Position numbers and translations under genes: made by a program
Shown: piece by piece, positions 34,735 to 46,311 of the stretch
Layout of the letters: each line of letters begins with the position of its first letter
How positions within the stretch are numbered: position 1 is the first letter of the stretch
The notes under the pieces: model-generated
The model's database searches: none
The model's input: the letters and a program-made list of their open reading frames with translations, nothing else
What the model was told of the DNA's origin: nothing
Source of the DNA: Gnetum montanum
Lineage: Eukaryota; Streptophyta; Gnetopsida; Gnetales; Gnetaceae
Length of the DNA stretch: 64,000 nt
Assembly: GCA_015680685.1 (NCBI GenBank)
Contig: MNCI01023425.1
Location: 526,003 to 590,002, forward strand
Reading direction: 5' to 3'

Positions 34735-34862
34735 CTCTGTAGTAGTCACTCCATGCATCCTCCAAAACGTTAATTCAACATCCCAGAAGCATCCTGTTGC
34801 AAATTAGGCAAACTCAATCCCCTTTCCCAGAACATCAATATCTGGAGTATCTGGTCCAAAAA
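34735..34862 (-). pseudogene. Peptide methionine sulfoxide reductase A fragment, E2 3' LTR
   Basis: Reads PDIDVLGKGIEFA-stop-FA, then TGCFWDVELTFWRMHGVTTT and EIY. Plant MsrA has the block EFAQFGxGCFWGVELAFQR followed by PGVTxTEVGY; the catalytic Cys of GCFW is kept. The stop is TAA at the Gln of FAQF, a CAA to TAA change. MsrA repairs oxidised methionine. Only about 40 residues are present. It lies just upstream (in element sense) of the USP fragment. Confidence 0.82.
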
Positions 34863-35502
34863 TCATCATGATCGTCATCATGCTAGTGCCCAACGTCCAA
34901 GGAGATGATAGAGGAGACAGAATTACTTTGTAAAATATCAGGACCTGTTGCAGTGATAGGCCTGCTAATGTACTCTAGAGCCATGATATCCATGCTGTTT
35001 CTGGGTCATCTTTGGGAGCTTAAATTGGCGGGCAGATCTCTGGTAATCGGATTTGCCAACATCGCAGGCTACTCAGTCTCAGGCCTACAACAAATATGAG
35101 CACAACCTTGGAAAATTGTTTATGTCCTAGTGATGCCAGTACAACATATTCACTGCTTTCTTTAACAGGCCTTTAGACAACAAACTATTCAATTTTTTTA
35201 TCCATGCCACTTTTATGTGCTTGGGAATGATTCTTCCTAAATATTTTTCAATTCCTTTATTATGCTTTTGTAAAAATTGATATTGACTTGGGAATGTAAG
35301 CCTGGAACTTTTGCTGTGGAAAGCATTTCCCAAGAAGTTTCCTAAGAATTTTACTAGTTTTTAAGGTTGGATTTACATTATTTCTGACAGGATGGCATAG
35401 GCATGTGCTGAGCTCAAAATATCATTTACAGCGTTTGAAGATATTCTTCAGTGACATAATTACATAAAACCTTATCCTTAAAATGGCTAGAATGTGTCAA
35501 TA

Positions 35503-35521
35503 TTTCTTTCCTTCGTTAAAA
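35503..35521 (-). other. E2 polypurine tract
   Basis: The minus strand reads TTTTAACGAAGGAAAGAAA before the LTR start TATTGACACATTCT. Same position as the E1 tract, with two pyrimidine changes. Confidence 0.65.
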
Positions 35522-35759
35522 TTTCTAAAGATTATTATGCTATTGAAAATACTTTCCTCAAATGACATTCTAATCTTGTGCAGAACCGTAACTGAGCTTT
35601 TATTGAACCTTTTTACATCTGAGAACCATATATCTTTTTTTTGGAAAATTCTCATTGAACTTGAGGTTAGGTAGTATGAAAACTCAATTCCTAAAATACC
35701 AAAAATAAAAAAATAAAAACAAAATATGTACAAGCGAAACACTAATCAGCTGAAGGGAA

Positions 35760-36300
35760 GAGAATGGTCAGAGTGACCCTCTTGGGGATCTTTACCGTGA
35801 ACTTTATCATACTCAATCTTCTTTGTAACCCAGGCCTTCTTCTTGTTTGGATGGTGCTTCAGCCTTCATGCTGCTTTCTGCAGCACTGTCATGAGAAGTC
35901 ATCTCCTTTTCATTTTCAAGCTAATTTTCTGCCTCTAACTTACGATCCTCTCCAAGGCCCAACTCTTCTGTTTCTTGGGAAATGAAGGTTTCTTTCCAGG
36001 AGTCAGTGCAGTTAGGCTGTTCCCCATAAGTACTCGTCACATAAGTCAGAACGAATGGAGCAGCCACCGGTTAGAAAACTAAATTCATCAGACAGCCAGA
36101 AAAGGACTATCGTATGTAGTCCCACAAGTTGAAGCTCTACAAAAAGCTCTCAGTACATGTTCTGGACAGCAGCCAGACACGTATGAAATAAAAGACTTTT
36201 TTATCGTTATTCTCAAAAATCGCTAAACTTGGGATCTACAGTTGAAGCTCTCTGTTGATAATGATTAACTGAGCTTTTTATAAAATCTCCAAATTTCGGA
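35760..36300 (-). pseudogene. E2 accessory ORF downstream of integrase
   Basis: Contains SFISYVSGCCPEHVLRAF at about 36130-36190, matching KPFIPYVMGCCPEHMLKAY of E1, then a charged tail with GKKPSFPKKQK. The GCCPEH core with its Cys pair is kept in E1 and E2. Frame broken. No known domain. Confidence 0.7.
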
Positions 36301-36539
36301 ATTTTCCCACTACTCAGGTAACTAATTTGCGTACTCACTATAGTTTCCATTGTAGCTTATTTATTTTCCACCAAACTAGCACTATGTACATATTTACATC
36401 ATCGCCTGTTTCCAAGCTTTGTTACGTGGTGGGCAGTTGCCCAAAGTAGTGCTAAAGGTGGAGATCATTGAAAGGGAATTTTAGTTCAGTTCCTTGAAAG
36501 CTCATGAGAGCTCACACGCGTCTCCTAACACTTGTCTTT

Positions 36540-37700
36540 TAATAAAAAAGGTCTTACTCATTTAGCTGAAAATTTATTTAGCTTTTTTATATTCCACAAT
36601 AATACAATGTCACCAATTTTGAAAGCTCTTTTATGGCTCTCTTATCAAACCATCTTTTAAGTTAGAAAGCATTTTTTAATAAATTATCTCTTACTTACCT
36701 CTCTTTTAATAAGTAAAGCCATAAAACTCCTATTTTTATCTATCTTCTGGCTGTACTTCTGCATAAAATTTGAAGTTGAGCTTATGATTTTATTCATAAC
36801 CATTGTAACGACATCATAAACCAAATTAGAAGCTGACATTCCAATACATTTTTTTATCTTGATATTTAGTCTATTCGTAACCCAAATTGAAGATAATTAG
36901 TCCAATTTCCAGAACTTCCTTCCATCTATCTCTTGTTATAGATAATTATTATTAGTAGATTCTGCCAATCCATTTCCTTGAGGGTAATAATTTGAGCAAA
37001 TAAATAGGAAAATAGATCTTTTAGATACTCATTTTATGAATTCTTCTAGTTGAAAAGCATGGGCATTATCTAAAACTAATACTATAGGCATACTGAAGTG
37101 ATTTAGAATTTGGTCTTCTAAGAAATTAATTACATTAGGCATTGAATTGTTTCTTAGAGCTTTAGTTTTAGACCACTTGGTAAAATAATCTATGGCTATA
37201 AGAATAAATTTATGCCCAGCTTTTGAAGGAGTAATTGTGTTGATAAAATCTCAACCCCATTGTTGGAATGGTCGTTCTATGATCATTGGTTTTAGAGGAG
37301 CTCTAGCTTTCTTGATTTTTGGTTTATGAATTTAACATTTGTAACAGTGTTGAATCTTTGAGCCAGTATCCTAATACATGTTAGGCCAATAAAATCCATA
37401 ACGCAATATATGTTGCATAGTAAATTTAGAGGAATTATAAAACAAGTTTGCATGATCTTGAAATTGGTCTAATATAGGCTCAATTTGATCATTTTGAACA
37501 CACTCTAATAAAACTCATCTAAAATCCTTTCTATATAAAATCTAATCTTTTACTAGGAACTTATGTGTTTTTTTTAAGAAAAGCTCTTCTTTTGTTCTTA
37601 GTTAAGTTATTTAGGACCTTTTTTGATACAAAGAACTCTAAAATTTCATCATACCAATTTCCATAATGAGAATCTATTGTAGAAACTTAAGCTTCTTAAA
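36540..37700 (-). pseudogene. E2 integrase
   Basis: Right to left: a degraded HHCC region (MQHILRYGFYWPNMY-like, YKC), then KIKKARAPLKPMIIERPFQQ, DFINTIT, IAIDYFTKWSK, NFLEDQILNHFSMP, VLDNAHAFQLEEFIK, SNYYPQGNGLAEST and C-terminal KIGDIVLLWNIKK. All three core acidic residues can be found (DFI, VLDN, LAEST). Stops and frameshifts are frequent. Confidence 0.88.
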
Positions 37701-38280
37701 CTATTAGTTTGGCTAATCTCATTTCTTCAATTGTTTTGCAAATCTCTAAGGAAAATCTAAATCATTGAAGCTTAATAAGCTAGTTTCTATTATTTATCAA
37801 TAGGCTTTATTAGCATAATGTGGACGAAAGTGCTCTCTAAATAATATTTAAAATGTAACAATGTTTTGATAATAATGTATACTTATTTTTCTATATCAGA
37901 ATAGTTAAATTTATAACTTTTGAGCTGATAACCGAAGAATTCAATTGGCTCATCTTGACCATCCAGGTTCTGAGTTAAAATTGTAGCAATTGAATTGCTA
38001 AACGTAAAGGCATATGACCAAAAGTCTTCTTTTAATTTAGTTTTGGCTAAATATGGAGCTTCTTGAATAGCTTTTTAAATTTCTGTTAATGCTTTCTTTG
38101 ATTCTAGTGTCTTCCTTACCTAAGCGTGTTTCTTGAGCATAATCATTAAGGGTTTGGTGATCTTAGTAAATCCTAAAATAAATATTTTTAGAAACTTTAG
38201 TTTTTTCAAAGAAATACCTAAGTGACTTTGTATTGGTTGGATGTTCTATATTTTGTATAGCTTGGATTCTTGAATGATCA
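37700..38280 (-). pseudogene. E2 gypsy-type RNase H
   Basis: Frameshifted counterpart of E1 4891-5515, with NIEHPTNTKSLRYFFEK at its start and WPIEFFGYQLKS-like sequence later. Few residues are certain. Included because the order and spacing match E1. Confidence 0.65.
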
Positions 38281-38900
38281 CCAGCTATACCTCTCTAACA
38301 TATGACATGGCTACTTTTCTTTGGATTCAAAGACATACCAAATTTTCAGCATCTATTAAAGATACTTTGAAGGTGGCCTATCTGATCTTCTTTCCTTGAT
38401 GAATAAATAATAATGCCATTAGTATAGTCAACCACAAATTTTCCGATATGTCCTCTAAATGCAGTATTCGTTTCTTGCTTAAAAGTTGCCCTAACATTAG
38501 AAAGACCAAATGGTATTCATTTGTATGAAAAAGTTTCTCACTTTGTGGTGAAGGTTATTTTCTAGCCATCATCTTTATGAACCATGATTTGATTGTATCC
38601 TAAAAATCCATCTAAAAATGAATACACTTGACTTCTAGAAACTTTGATTAGCATTTCATCGATCCTTGGAAGTGGATACCTATCATTCTTTGATGTCTCA
38701 TTTAGATTCCTAAAATCAATACACAATATGATATCTCCATTTTTCTTTCTTATAGGAAGAAGACTAGTTACCCAAACAGAATATCATACGAGATAAATAA
38801 TGTTGGCATGTAATAATTTTTTGATTTCCACTTGCATAACAGGTTCAAACATTGGGTTAAATTTCCTCTAGTTTTGTCACACCACTTTATTGTCTTGCAT
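38280..38900 (-). pseudogene. E2 reverse transcriptase
   Basis: Reads IRKKNGDIILCIDFRNLNET, RYPLPRIDEMLIKVSRSQVY, SFLDGFLGYNQIMV, IPFGLSNVRATFKQ, then FVVDYTNGIIIYSSRKEDQI where E1 has VYLDDITIF, so the catalytic Asp pair is lost. Otherwise parallel to E1 throughout. Confidence 0.88.
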
Positions 38901-39119
38901 CAAAGGAATTTTATGAGTAATTATGTCAAGTTTTAAGATTCTGAGATCACCATATGACTAAGAAAATTATCCAAGTTCTTCTTGAGTAATGATAGTAGCT
39001 CTTGTTTTAAAATGAGGTTACTCCTCTTGGTTATATTCAAAATTTTTGTAATTTCCTTCATAAGCTTGATCTTTGGAATTTTAGACTTTAGATCCTTTAA
39101 TCAATTTTTCATGAAACTC

Positions 39120-39735
39120 CTATTCATAATTAAGGATTTCTTTTGGAATGAAATTAGACTTGAGTTGAGTCGAGGCTTCATCTACCAATAAAAATTTGTC
39201 TTTAAATTCATCTCTATTTTTCAAAAATATAAGGATTTGTTGATCATCTTCAAAAAATTGAAAATGTTCTATATTATCAAAGATGGATGGTTTATGCTCA
39301 ACTTCTATAACAACTTTTTTATATTTGACAACTTTTGAAGGATCTAGAGTAAAGGTTACCACAACCAATTCATCAGCTATTTGATTTTTGTTTCTTAAAA
39401 TGTGGATAACCTTGCATTCTTTGAACTTTTCCATGAAAGTACATAGAAATTTCTTATAAGGTCTTAAAAATGAACTTTTGATTGCCCAATGTTCCTTAAT
39501 ATATTCACAAATAAGACTGGAATCACCTTTGATAATTATTCTTTTTGCACCTTCTTCCAAAGTTTTCTTAATTTCTGTGCACAAAGCTTTGTATTTTGTC
39601 CTATTATTAGTGCAAGAAAATAATAAATCAATCTCCTTGAAAATTTTCTAAGAATTTTTATCAACCAAAATAATGCCAACTCTAGATTCTTTAGAGTTAC
39701 ATGATCCATCAAAATATAATTCCCATTCTTTATGT
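39120..39735 (-). pseudogene. E2 additional RNase H upstream of RT
   Basis: Reads KEWELYFDGSCNSK, SCTNNRTKYKALCTEIKK, RIIIKGDSSLICEYIKEH, AIKSSFLRPYKKF and VIHILRNKNQIADELV, then the linker. Catalytic positions FDGS, KGDSS and IADEL are kept; the Glu of the second motif (E1 has DEYEAL) is Lys. It repeats the unusual order seen in E1: this RNase H lies between protease and RT. Confidence 0.87.
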
Positions 39736-39879
39736 TTAACTCATTTTGCTTTCTTGAAAACAAGAATTTCTCTTATAGAACAAACTCTAATTGAGATATC
39801 TTTAGTATCAATTACCTTGCCCTTGCCATCAGATGTAACATTTTTTAGCATAAGGGGTTTACTATATATATGAATTTGG

Positions 39880-40373
39880 TTTGGTTCTCCTTTCCATGGT
39901 AATCACATGTATGAATAATGAGTTGCTATGTATCCTAAAAACTTTTTGCTCCAACTTTGGCTCAAAAGAAGACTATATGAAACCAGAATATATGCTATTT
40001 GGACCATTATTTTGCTTTTAACGTGGGGTCCAAAAGCTATTTGGAGTAAGATATTTTCCAACTGCCCCATAATTTTGACTCTACTTTTATTTGTTTGAAC
40101 AATCTTTTTATTTAACTATTTTGGTGTGAGACCTAACTATTTGCAGATCAGTAACAACATAAGAGCTAAAGTAGCTTCTAAATTGATGAAACAATTATGT
40201 AAATATCTTCCATTTAACTTGATTGTTATGAGAAAAGAAGGAGCTTCTTTATTAGGTATACATGGGTATTTTGGCTTAACCTTATCCTCATTATAGATGA
40301 CATTTTTCTTAGATTCCCCTACTTTCTTCTTTTCATTGATCATTTCCAAGATTGTCTTTTGCTCAATACCCAT
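39880..40373 (-). pseudogene. E2 protease and Tat-type linker
   Basis: Protease part: APSFLITIKLNGRYLHNCFI then NLEATLALMLLLICK; the catalytic DxGA is NLEA. The linker before the RNase H keeps the same WLPWKGEPNQIHIYSKP-like block as E1 (39860-39900). Frames broken. Confidence 0.75.
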
Positions 40374-40803
40374 TTACATTAATTGAAACACACTTATATT
40401 AGCTTTTATGAATTTAAGATTCTCTATTAAGTCATATTTTTTTTCATCATAAAAGTTCTTTCTCCTATACCACTAAGTATTTAATGAACTTCCTTGAGAG
40501 TTTTCATCCTCTTTATTGTCTTTTTGATTTATCTTTTCTTCTTCTTTTGATTCAAAAGCCTTTTGCTTAGTAGTAGGTTCAGGATACTATTTGGAGATGT
40601 AGAAGAAGTTAGTTTTTCTTTGTGATTTATCTTCTTTAATCTTCACTTTAGCTAAAGCTTCTTGACTTTATTCAATAAATCCTTAAGCAATTTTTCTTTT
40701 TGTTGGTTTTCTTCTTGATCTAGTGGATCTATTTATGATTCTTTACTAGTTGAAAAAAGCATCTTGATCTGAGTTATATTATGCAAAGTAGCCATTCTAA
40801 AAG
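40374..40803 (-). pseudogene. E2 gag remnant and deletion junction
   Basis: Charged sequence corresponding to E1 7714-8330. Everything upstream (start of gag, leader, primer site and the first ~820 bp of the LTR) is absent. The last bases, CCATTCTAAAAG, look like LTR bases 28535-28550 (CCATTCTACAAG), after which R2a begins and the LTR resumes at 49922. Confidence 0.6.
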
Positions 40804-41369
40804 TGTGACATCCCATTCCTATACATCATAAAAATATGAACGCTTAATTTATTACATTTATCATTTTCTTAGATATTATACCGAAAACATTATAAATACT
40901 TAAATAATGTATTAACTGACAAATAAATAATTGTCTTATTCATTACAATGCTTTGACTTAGATTAAATTTACTTATAATGTAATTTATATTCTATGTACT
41001 TAGTTAATATTTAAGTTAAGCAAGGAAAATGGAAAATTTATATTAATGGACAAGAGTACTGTAATGCCCTTTTGGGTTGTCTTCCTATGCCACTTAAGCC
41101 TTAGAGGCAATCTGGCACTGCCACCACGGTTAGGCTATCCTGTGAAAGGGGTGATCAGTCCCTTTTTGTCCTGCTTCACCTGGCTTCTATTACATGCCTC
41201 TCCAGGCTCTGCAACTCTATGCCCAACATAGCTTCTAATCCTGACCTTAAATGACATAGGTCAAACCCTTTCCCAAGGGATACATAAATAATCATAACCC
41301 CTCATAATAAGGTGCCTCTTCATTAGAAGGTTAATTACATTGCTTACAATTGTTTCCATCCTTATCAAG
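40804..41369 (-). repeat. R2a: solo LTR, split by E3
   Basis: It starts TGTGACATCCCATTCC; its last ~10 bases (GTTACA end) lie at about 49906-49916, after E3. The inverse of 52214-52709: for example 41215-41345 reversed matches 52225-52330 (AATGTAATTAACCTT, TTATTTATGTA-CCCTT, GACCTATG). Flanks AAAAG (40799-40803) and ATAGG (49917-49921) could be a decayed target duplication. No coding region inside, so a solo LTR of an unseen element is likelier than a DNA transposon. Confidence 0.7.
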
Positions 41370-42175
41370 TGATGAGTGGCGAGGTACCCCTACACTCAAC
41401 CATATGAATACGAGCGTTACACGCGTGATCCTGTCAAACTCCGCAGATGGACTAGTTGTGGCATCTAGACAGTTAGCCTTATGTCGTAGTTCATTGTCTT
41501 CCCACCTAGACTAGTATTATCTTTGTCATGTATGGTTTAGTCCAGAGTGAGGTGTATGATGTGGTTTCTAATCTAACGCTACTCCTTAAGGCAAGGGAAG
41601 ATAATATTATCTAAGCTAAGAGAAAAAGGATAAGAGAAAGTCTAACTAGCCTAAGTGCAATGACCATCCATTCCTTGATCATCTGTACACATCTTGGACT
41701 TCGTGTATGACTACCACTGGGATTATCAAGTGCAGATCCTATGTATGCTACTAGGCTACCAAGTAGTCACACTTAAATGCTCGTAATCAAGTCATACTCA
41801 TTCTACACTTTAACAGGAGTTTAAGGGTGAGAGAGATTAACTAGGAAAGTAGTAAATAATAATTAATTAAATGATTAATCTAAGTGAATGTTGCAATGAT
41901 GAAGTAATCTCGATCTTTATTGTCGGTCATGTGCATGTCCAAATACGTCACACTTGAATGAGGATGCCATACAATTACAATCACCACACTGCAGGCATAC
42001 ATTGGGAAATATTCTAACTTTGGAATGATAAAACTATAAGAGTTTAGCTAATGAACTAAGAACTAATGCTAGAAAAAGGAGAGATGCCTCTTATTTATAG
42101 AACTAGCAGTGGGATTATTAGATGGAAAAATGGGATTATGCGGCAGTGTGGGAAGAAAATAAAATAAACACACAA
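41370..42175 (-). repeat. E3 3' LTR
   Basis: Matches 49018 onward (TCAACCATA, GTTAGCCTTA, AGTCTAACTAGCCTAAGTGC blocks). It keeps a TATTTATA at 42092-42099 (TATAAATA on the minus strand) but lacks the CG-rich minisatellite of the right LTR; its end and the polypurine tract appear deleted or rearranged. Confidence 0.85.
42092..42099 (-). promoter_or_regulatory. TATA box, E3 3' LTR
   Basis: TATAAATA on the minus strand, in the same place in both E3 LTRs (49702-49709) and both E4 LTRs (55172-55179, 60370-60377). Four-fold conservation at a fixed place within diverged LTRs supports promoter use. Confidence 0.7.
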
Positions 42176-42212
42176 TACCAAAAAAGTGCTACAACTACAA
42201 AAATTTTGGAAC

Positions 42213-44942
42213 TCATGTAGTTCTTGATGGTGGTGGTTCCTTCATTGGCACTTTCCCTTTCTCTTGTGCTCCAGGCTTTGAGGCTTGATGGCGTTGAAGT
42301 ATGACCTAGAGCTTCTACTCTTTAGTCCAAGGATCTTGTGCCATCCATGCTAATGTTCCAACGTTTGATGGAGTCGGCACTTCCCACGGACAGGGTAGTT
42401 GCAGAAACATTTGGTTGGCCTTGAAATACCAAACCGCAAACACCCATCGTTCCTCCTCATAGGCTTTGGCTTTATCCTTGTACTCATGAAAGTCTACTGG
42501 CCATTGATCCAAGTCTGTTACAACATCTTTCTATCCCTAGTAGCTGGATTTTACCACCTCAAGTTCAGAATTTGCAACTTCCAATTTTTTCAACAGCTTC
42601 TTATGCTGTAGAAATTGTGCTTCATATTTGATGTGGGTGGTTTCCACCTACTGCTCAAGCTTTATCCTTGGGCACCCTACTGTTAACATGGCAAGGTTGG
42701 CATACCTCAGATTTTCCAACTCCATGTACTCTGTTAGATCCTGAATCTGCAAGTCCCAGTTCTTAACTTCCGTTTGGTGGGTGAAGACATATGTGTCCAA
42801 TATGGCCCACCAGTCAGTGTGTTGAGCACTGATAGTGTTGATCTGGGCCTTGGCCATATGGATTTCCTTCTCAAGGATTTTTTTATACATCCCCACCTGA
42901 TCTTGGAAGTGCTCCTTCAACTTTTCATGTCTTTTAGCCTCATTTTTCCATGCGCTTATCTCAATAGCTAACTATTGACAAATGACGCATACCTCCTCCA
43001 TCAAGAGGGTTTGATTTTCTCTAGCTAAATGACTTATGTCTCAGTTCACCCAAATAAATTGTTCTCGCAATTGATGGAAATGTTCCTTGAGAACTTTCTT
43101 TTGCTTTTTTGCAATGGTCAACTGAAGGTTGTCTACAACGAGCTACTTGTTTTCTTCTTCTAAGGCCTTGAGTGCCTTAAGATGCGCATGAGTTTGCACT
43201 TGTGCTACAGAGGCATCCCAAATAGCCTTCATTTTTTCATCGGCCATCATTTTATTCTCCATGATTAGCTTGGTTAGGTGCTCAATTCTAAAATTATCCA
43301 GCTAGTCTACAGGAACGAATTGTAGAGGGTCCTGTTGTGCTGCTTATAGGGTTACAAGCTACTCTCGCAATCTTTGCACTTCTGCTTCCACATGCTCGGC
43401 CCTCACTTTGGTTAAGACTAGCTTCCCATTCATGGAAATGAGGTTTGAAAGAATTGTTGTAACATCCTAAGGGATGTCAAACAAGAACATCATTACTTGC
43501 CCTATTTGGAGTAATTGATCAAGCACATCCTCATGTTCTGCAGGAGTCATTGAGGTTTCGGCTAAGGTTTGAGCATCCCGTGATTTTATGAGATCTGCCG
43601 GTGGCACAATAGGCACATTGAATGATTCTTTGATGTGGTTAGCGACCACTTCTACAACTCCCATAGCATTTTGGTGTTGCATGACCACCATAGTGGCCCC
43701 TTCACCAGTTTCTAATTGCACCTGGAAAGATGCTACATTCCCTGAGACCTATTGTGACCATCTACTTTTCCCTCCTCCTGTGTGGATCGATACTTCTCCT
43801 CTTCTGTGATCCAAAGAAATAGTGGGCTGAATGGCATCATCGATGATGCGGAAGAGGTTTGCGTCATCACAACTTCCCCAACTGACCATCTCAACGATGG
43901 CCCTAAGATGGCTCATTGATGGTCTGTAGTCTTGTGACGACTGCTAATCCTCGCCTATGCTAGCTAGGACCCGTGCTTGGAGGTTGGCTAGGTCCTACAA
44001 GTTGAGTTGCAATTGGTCCAGCCATCTGTTCTTCTTCTTGTTCTGGTCCCTGCTCTTCACCAGTGCTTTTCCTTGGAGCTGGTGTCTTTAGCAATTTAGC
44101 ATATGAAGCATTTTGGGCTTTTTAGAGGACATCATTAGTGTACCCCCAAATACTAGCACATTAGCAAAGTTTTCTAATAAGACAAGGGAAAGGTAGCACC
44201 ATCTTCCCTGTCTTTCGTTCCTCGAATCACCTTAGGATCTTTGTCAAATATAGATGAGGCAAGTTAGCGTTAACTATTCCCATCAGCACTACACATCTTC
44301 TAGCCACATACATTGATATTCTTTTCAAGCCCTTGGTGGGGAAGAGGTGATATGTTTTAGTTTTAAAGTAAATCCTCTCTTCTGTCGTCAACTCACCAAA
44401 TGTTTTGTCTCTACCATAAGCCCTTTCCAACCAATCCTTTCACACATTGGGGTCTAAAGGAGTAGATATTTGAGCAACTTTAGGCGTTGTATTTGGAAGG
44501 TTTAACACTTTCAAAATGGCCTATGTGGAGAAGTCAACTATCACACCACAAATATTGATAGTGGTGCCTTGCTCTCTATTGTGCCAAAATTGGTACGTCT
44601 CTCCTAGGTACCATGCATTGCTTGTAGAGAGGATAGGCCATAAGGGATACCCATTGAGGTGATCCCTAATGGCTTCAGGAGTGAACTTTGCAAATGATTC
44701 AAATTTCAATTCCACAATCACTGCAACGAATGTGGACTTCTCATGGATGGATTGAACACAATCTTGGGGCAATGTGAGTTGTTGTCCCGGTTCAGGCGTT
44801 GTAGGAGGATCATCTTGATGGATGTTGAATGATTGTTTCTCCTATTCTGCATGTTGTCCAGTAGGATCTTATCTTCCACCTCTCTGAGTTTGTTTATTTC
44901 CACCTTGAGAAGGACCTTCCTATTTCCACGCTTCGGGGCCAT
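42213..44942 (-). pseudogene. E3 second ORF (coiled-coil protein, unknown function)
   Basis: Starts at the ATG at 44942 (MAPKRGNRK). After a frameshift: FAKFTPEAIRDHLNGYPLWP, WYLGETYQFWHNRE, ICGVIVDFST, LERAYGRDKTFGELTTEERI and ISMYVARRCVVLMGIV, similar in style to the plant transposon protein domain found in ORFs of plant gypsy elements. Then a Pro/Gln stretch, a long helical region (LKEHFQDQVGMYKKILEKEI, MKAIWDASVAQVQTHAHLKA) that looks like coiled coil, and a conserved C-terminus (FAVWYFKANQMFLQLPCPWE, GTLAWMAQDPWT). About 900 codons with stops. Both ends are kept in E4. Role unknown. Confidence 0.7.
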
Positions 44943-46266
44943 CTGTAATTACACAGGGTCAAGAGTTAGTAAGGTTGTTTTTGAAGTTAAGTTATACCTT
45001 ATGGCTTACCTTAATTAATGATCTTATGTTACCACATGTGATATTTCTCAAAAAAATATAATAATGAGTCCTATGACTTAGGTGGTTTCCCATTTTAGTT
45101 TCCCAGTATACCTAGGGATTAAATGATTTATAGGCACAATTATTCTAAGTCTTATAGTTAATTACCCTAAATGATGTCCTTTGGGTGATGATAAATTCCA
45201 AAAAATTTAGGCACTTTTAGATAGATGTCCCTCCCCCATGACTAAGATGAACACTCTGGGTTCAAATAGGTTCAGATGAAATTAAAATTGGAGTACCAGC
45301 GAGCGAGATATCGTGAGGAAAGAAAGGGTCACTTAGACGCAAGTTGTAGAGAAAAAATTCAAAAACTCCCTCGTCTGAATGGAAAAAAAGATGCTAAATG
45401 TTGTGGGGTGGGGGGGGGGGGTGGGGGGAAGTGGTAGGTACCTATTTATAGGTTGCGGAGATGCGATATCACGTACGGTACATCGGGAATGTGATATCAC
45501 GGCCCCAGGGACATAGGGCACCACAAGAATACCAAAATTTTTAAGGATTGTTTTGAAATCAATGTTGTAAATTGAGGACATTGGGCTATTATCAAAGGGT
45601 TCTAGGGAAATTTCAGTAATTCAAAAGGCACACTTATTGATTATGGTGTGGATTTTATCAATAAAACCTCATATGGAAGAAAGAGGCTATGTAATGGTAC
45701 ATAGGAACGTGGAAATTTAGAGGGATAATAGTAGGGAAAGAACAGTATGAAAAATTATGCTATGTAAGAAATGGTGTGTGTAAGCTATGTCATAAGTGAA
45801 GATTACAAAAAATTACACAAGTGGGTCCTCCCCAAAGAAGGTTTCAACCTATAATGCCCTTGTGTAACCACACGTAAAGTGTCCATGGGCACTAGAAGAG
45901 TTAAATGTAATCTGCACTGATTCCACAAAACAAACACATGTAATTATCATTGAAATGAGATGAAAATTCTATGTTACACGGGACACGAGCTACAATTACA
46001 CGAACAGTGAGATGAGATGAGATCTAGAAGGGATCGTAGAGATTGGGACATGAGGTAACTGACCCAGGGCATAGTGAATCCTGCGTGAAAAGCATGATTA
46101 ACATGTCACTAACCCATCATTCCAGGATAAGGACCAAGTTCGTGCCTTTTACCAATGACATCGCATTGTTTCATCTCATGATGAAATACTATGAAAGTAC
46201 CATAACAATAAGGCATACAATCACTTGGCATTTTATTCAATGAAGGAGTGATTTTTATTTATGGCA

Positions 46267-46311
<45 letters not shown>

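Larger units (their letters stand above)
27727..35502 (-). repeat. E2 3' LTR, about 3.5 kb without the nested copia
   Basis: It starts TGTTGTCCC and ends AATGTGTCAATA. 27727-28650 resembles 9277-10500 of the E1 LTR (for example GTGCTTGCTG and GGCAACAC blocks, then the ATAGAAATAGAGC-GATTCAAT block). Carries fragments of three host genes, listed separately. 35120-35335 also has an ORF-like stretch on the minus strand (KHIKVAWIKKLNSLLS) kept in the other LTR; I cannot identify it. Confidence 0.85.

Noticed and set aside
45404-45428. G-run as a G-quadruplex control element
   Set aside because: A single homopolymer-like run, not kept in E4 and prone to sequencing error; no support for function.
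46268-46308. T-run as the A-tail of an antisense retroposon
   Set aside because: No LINE or SINE body is attached; it lies in the middle of the E3 spacer, whose flanks match E4.
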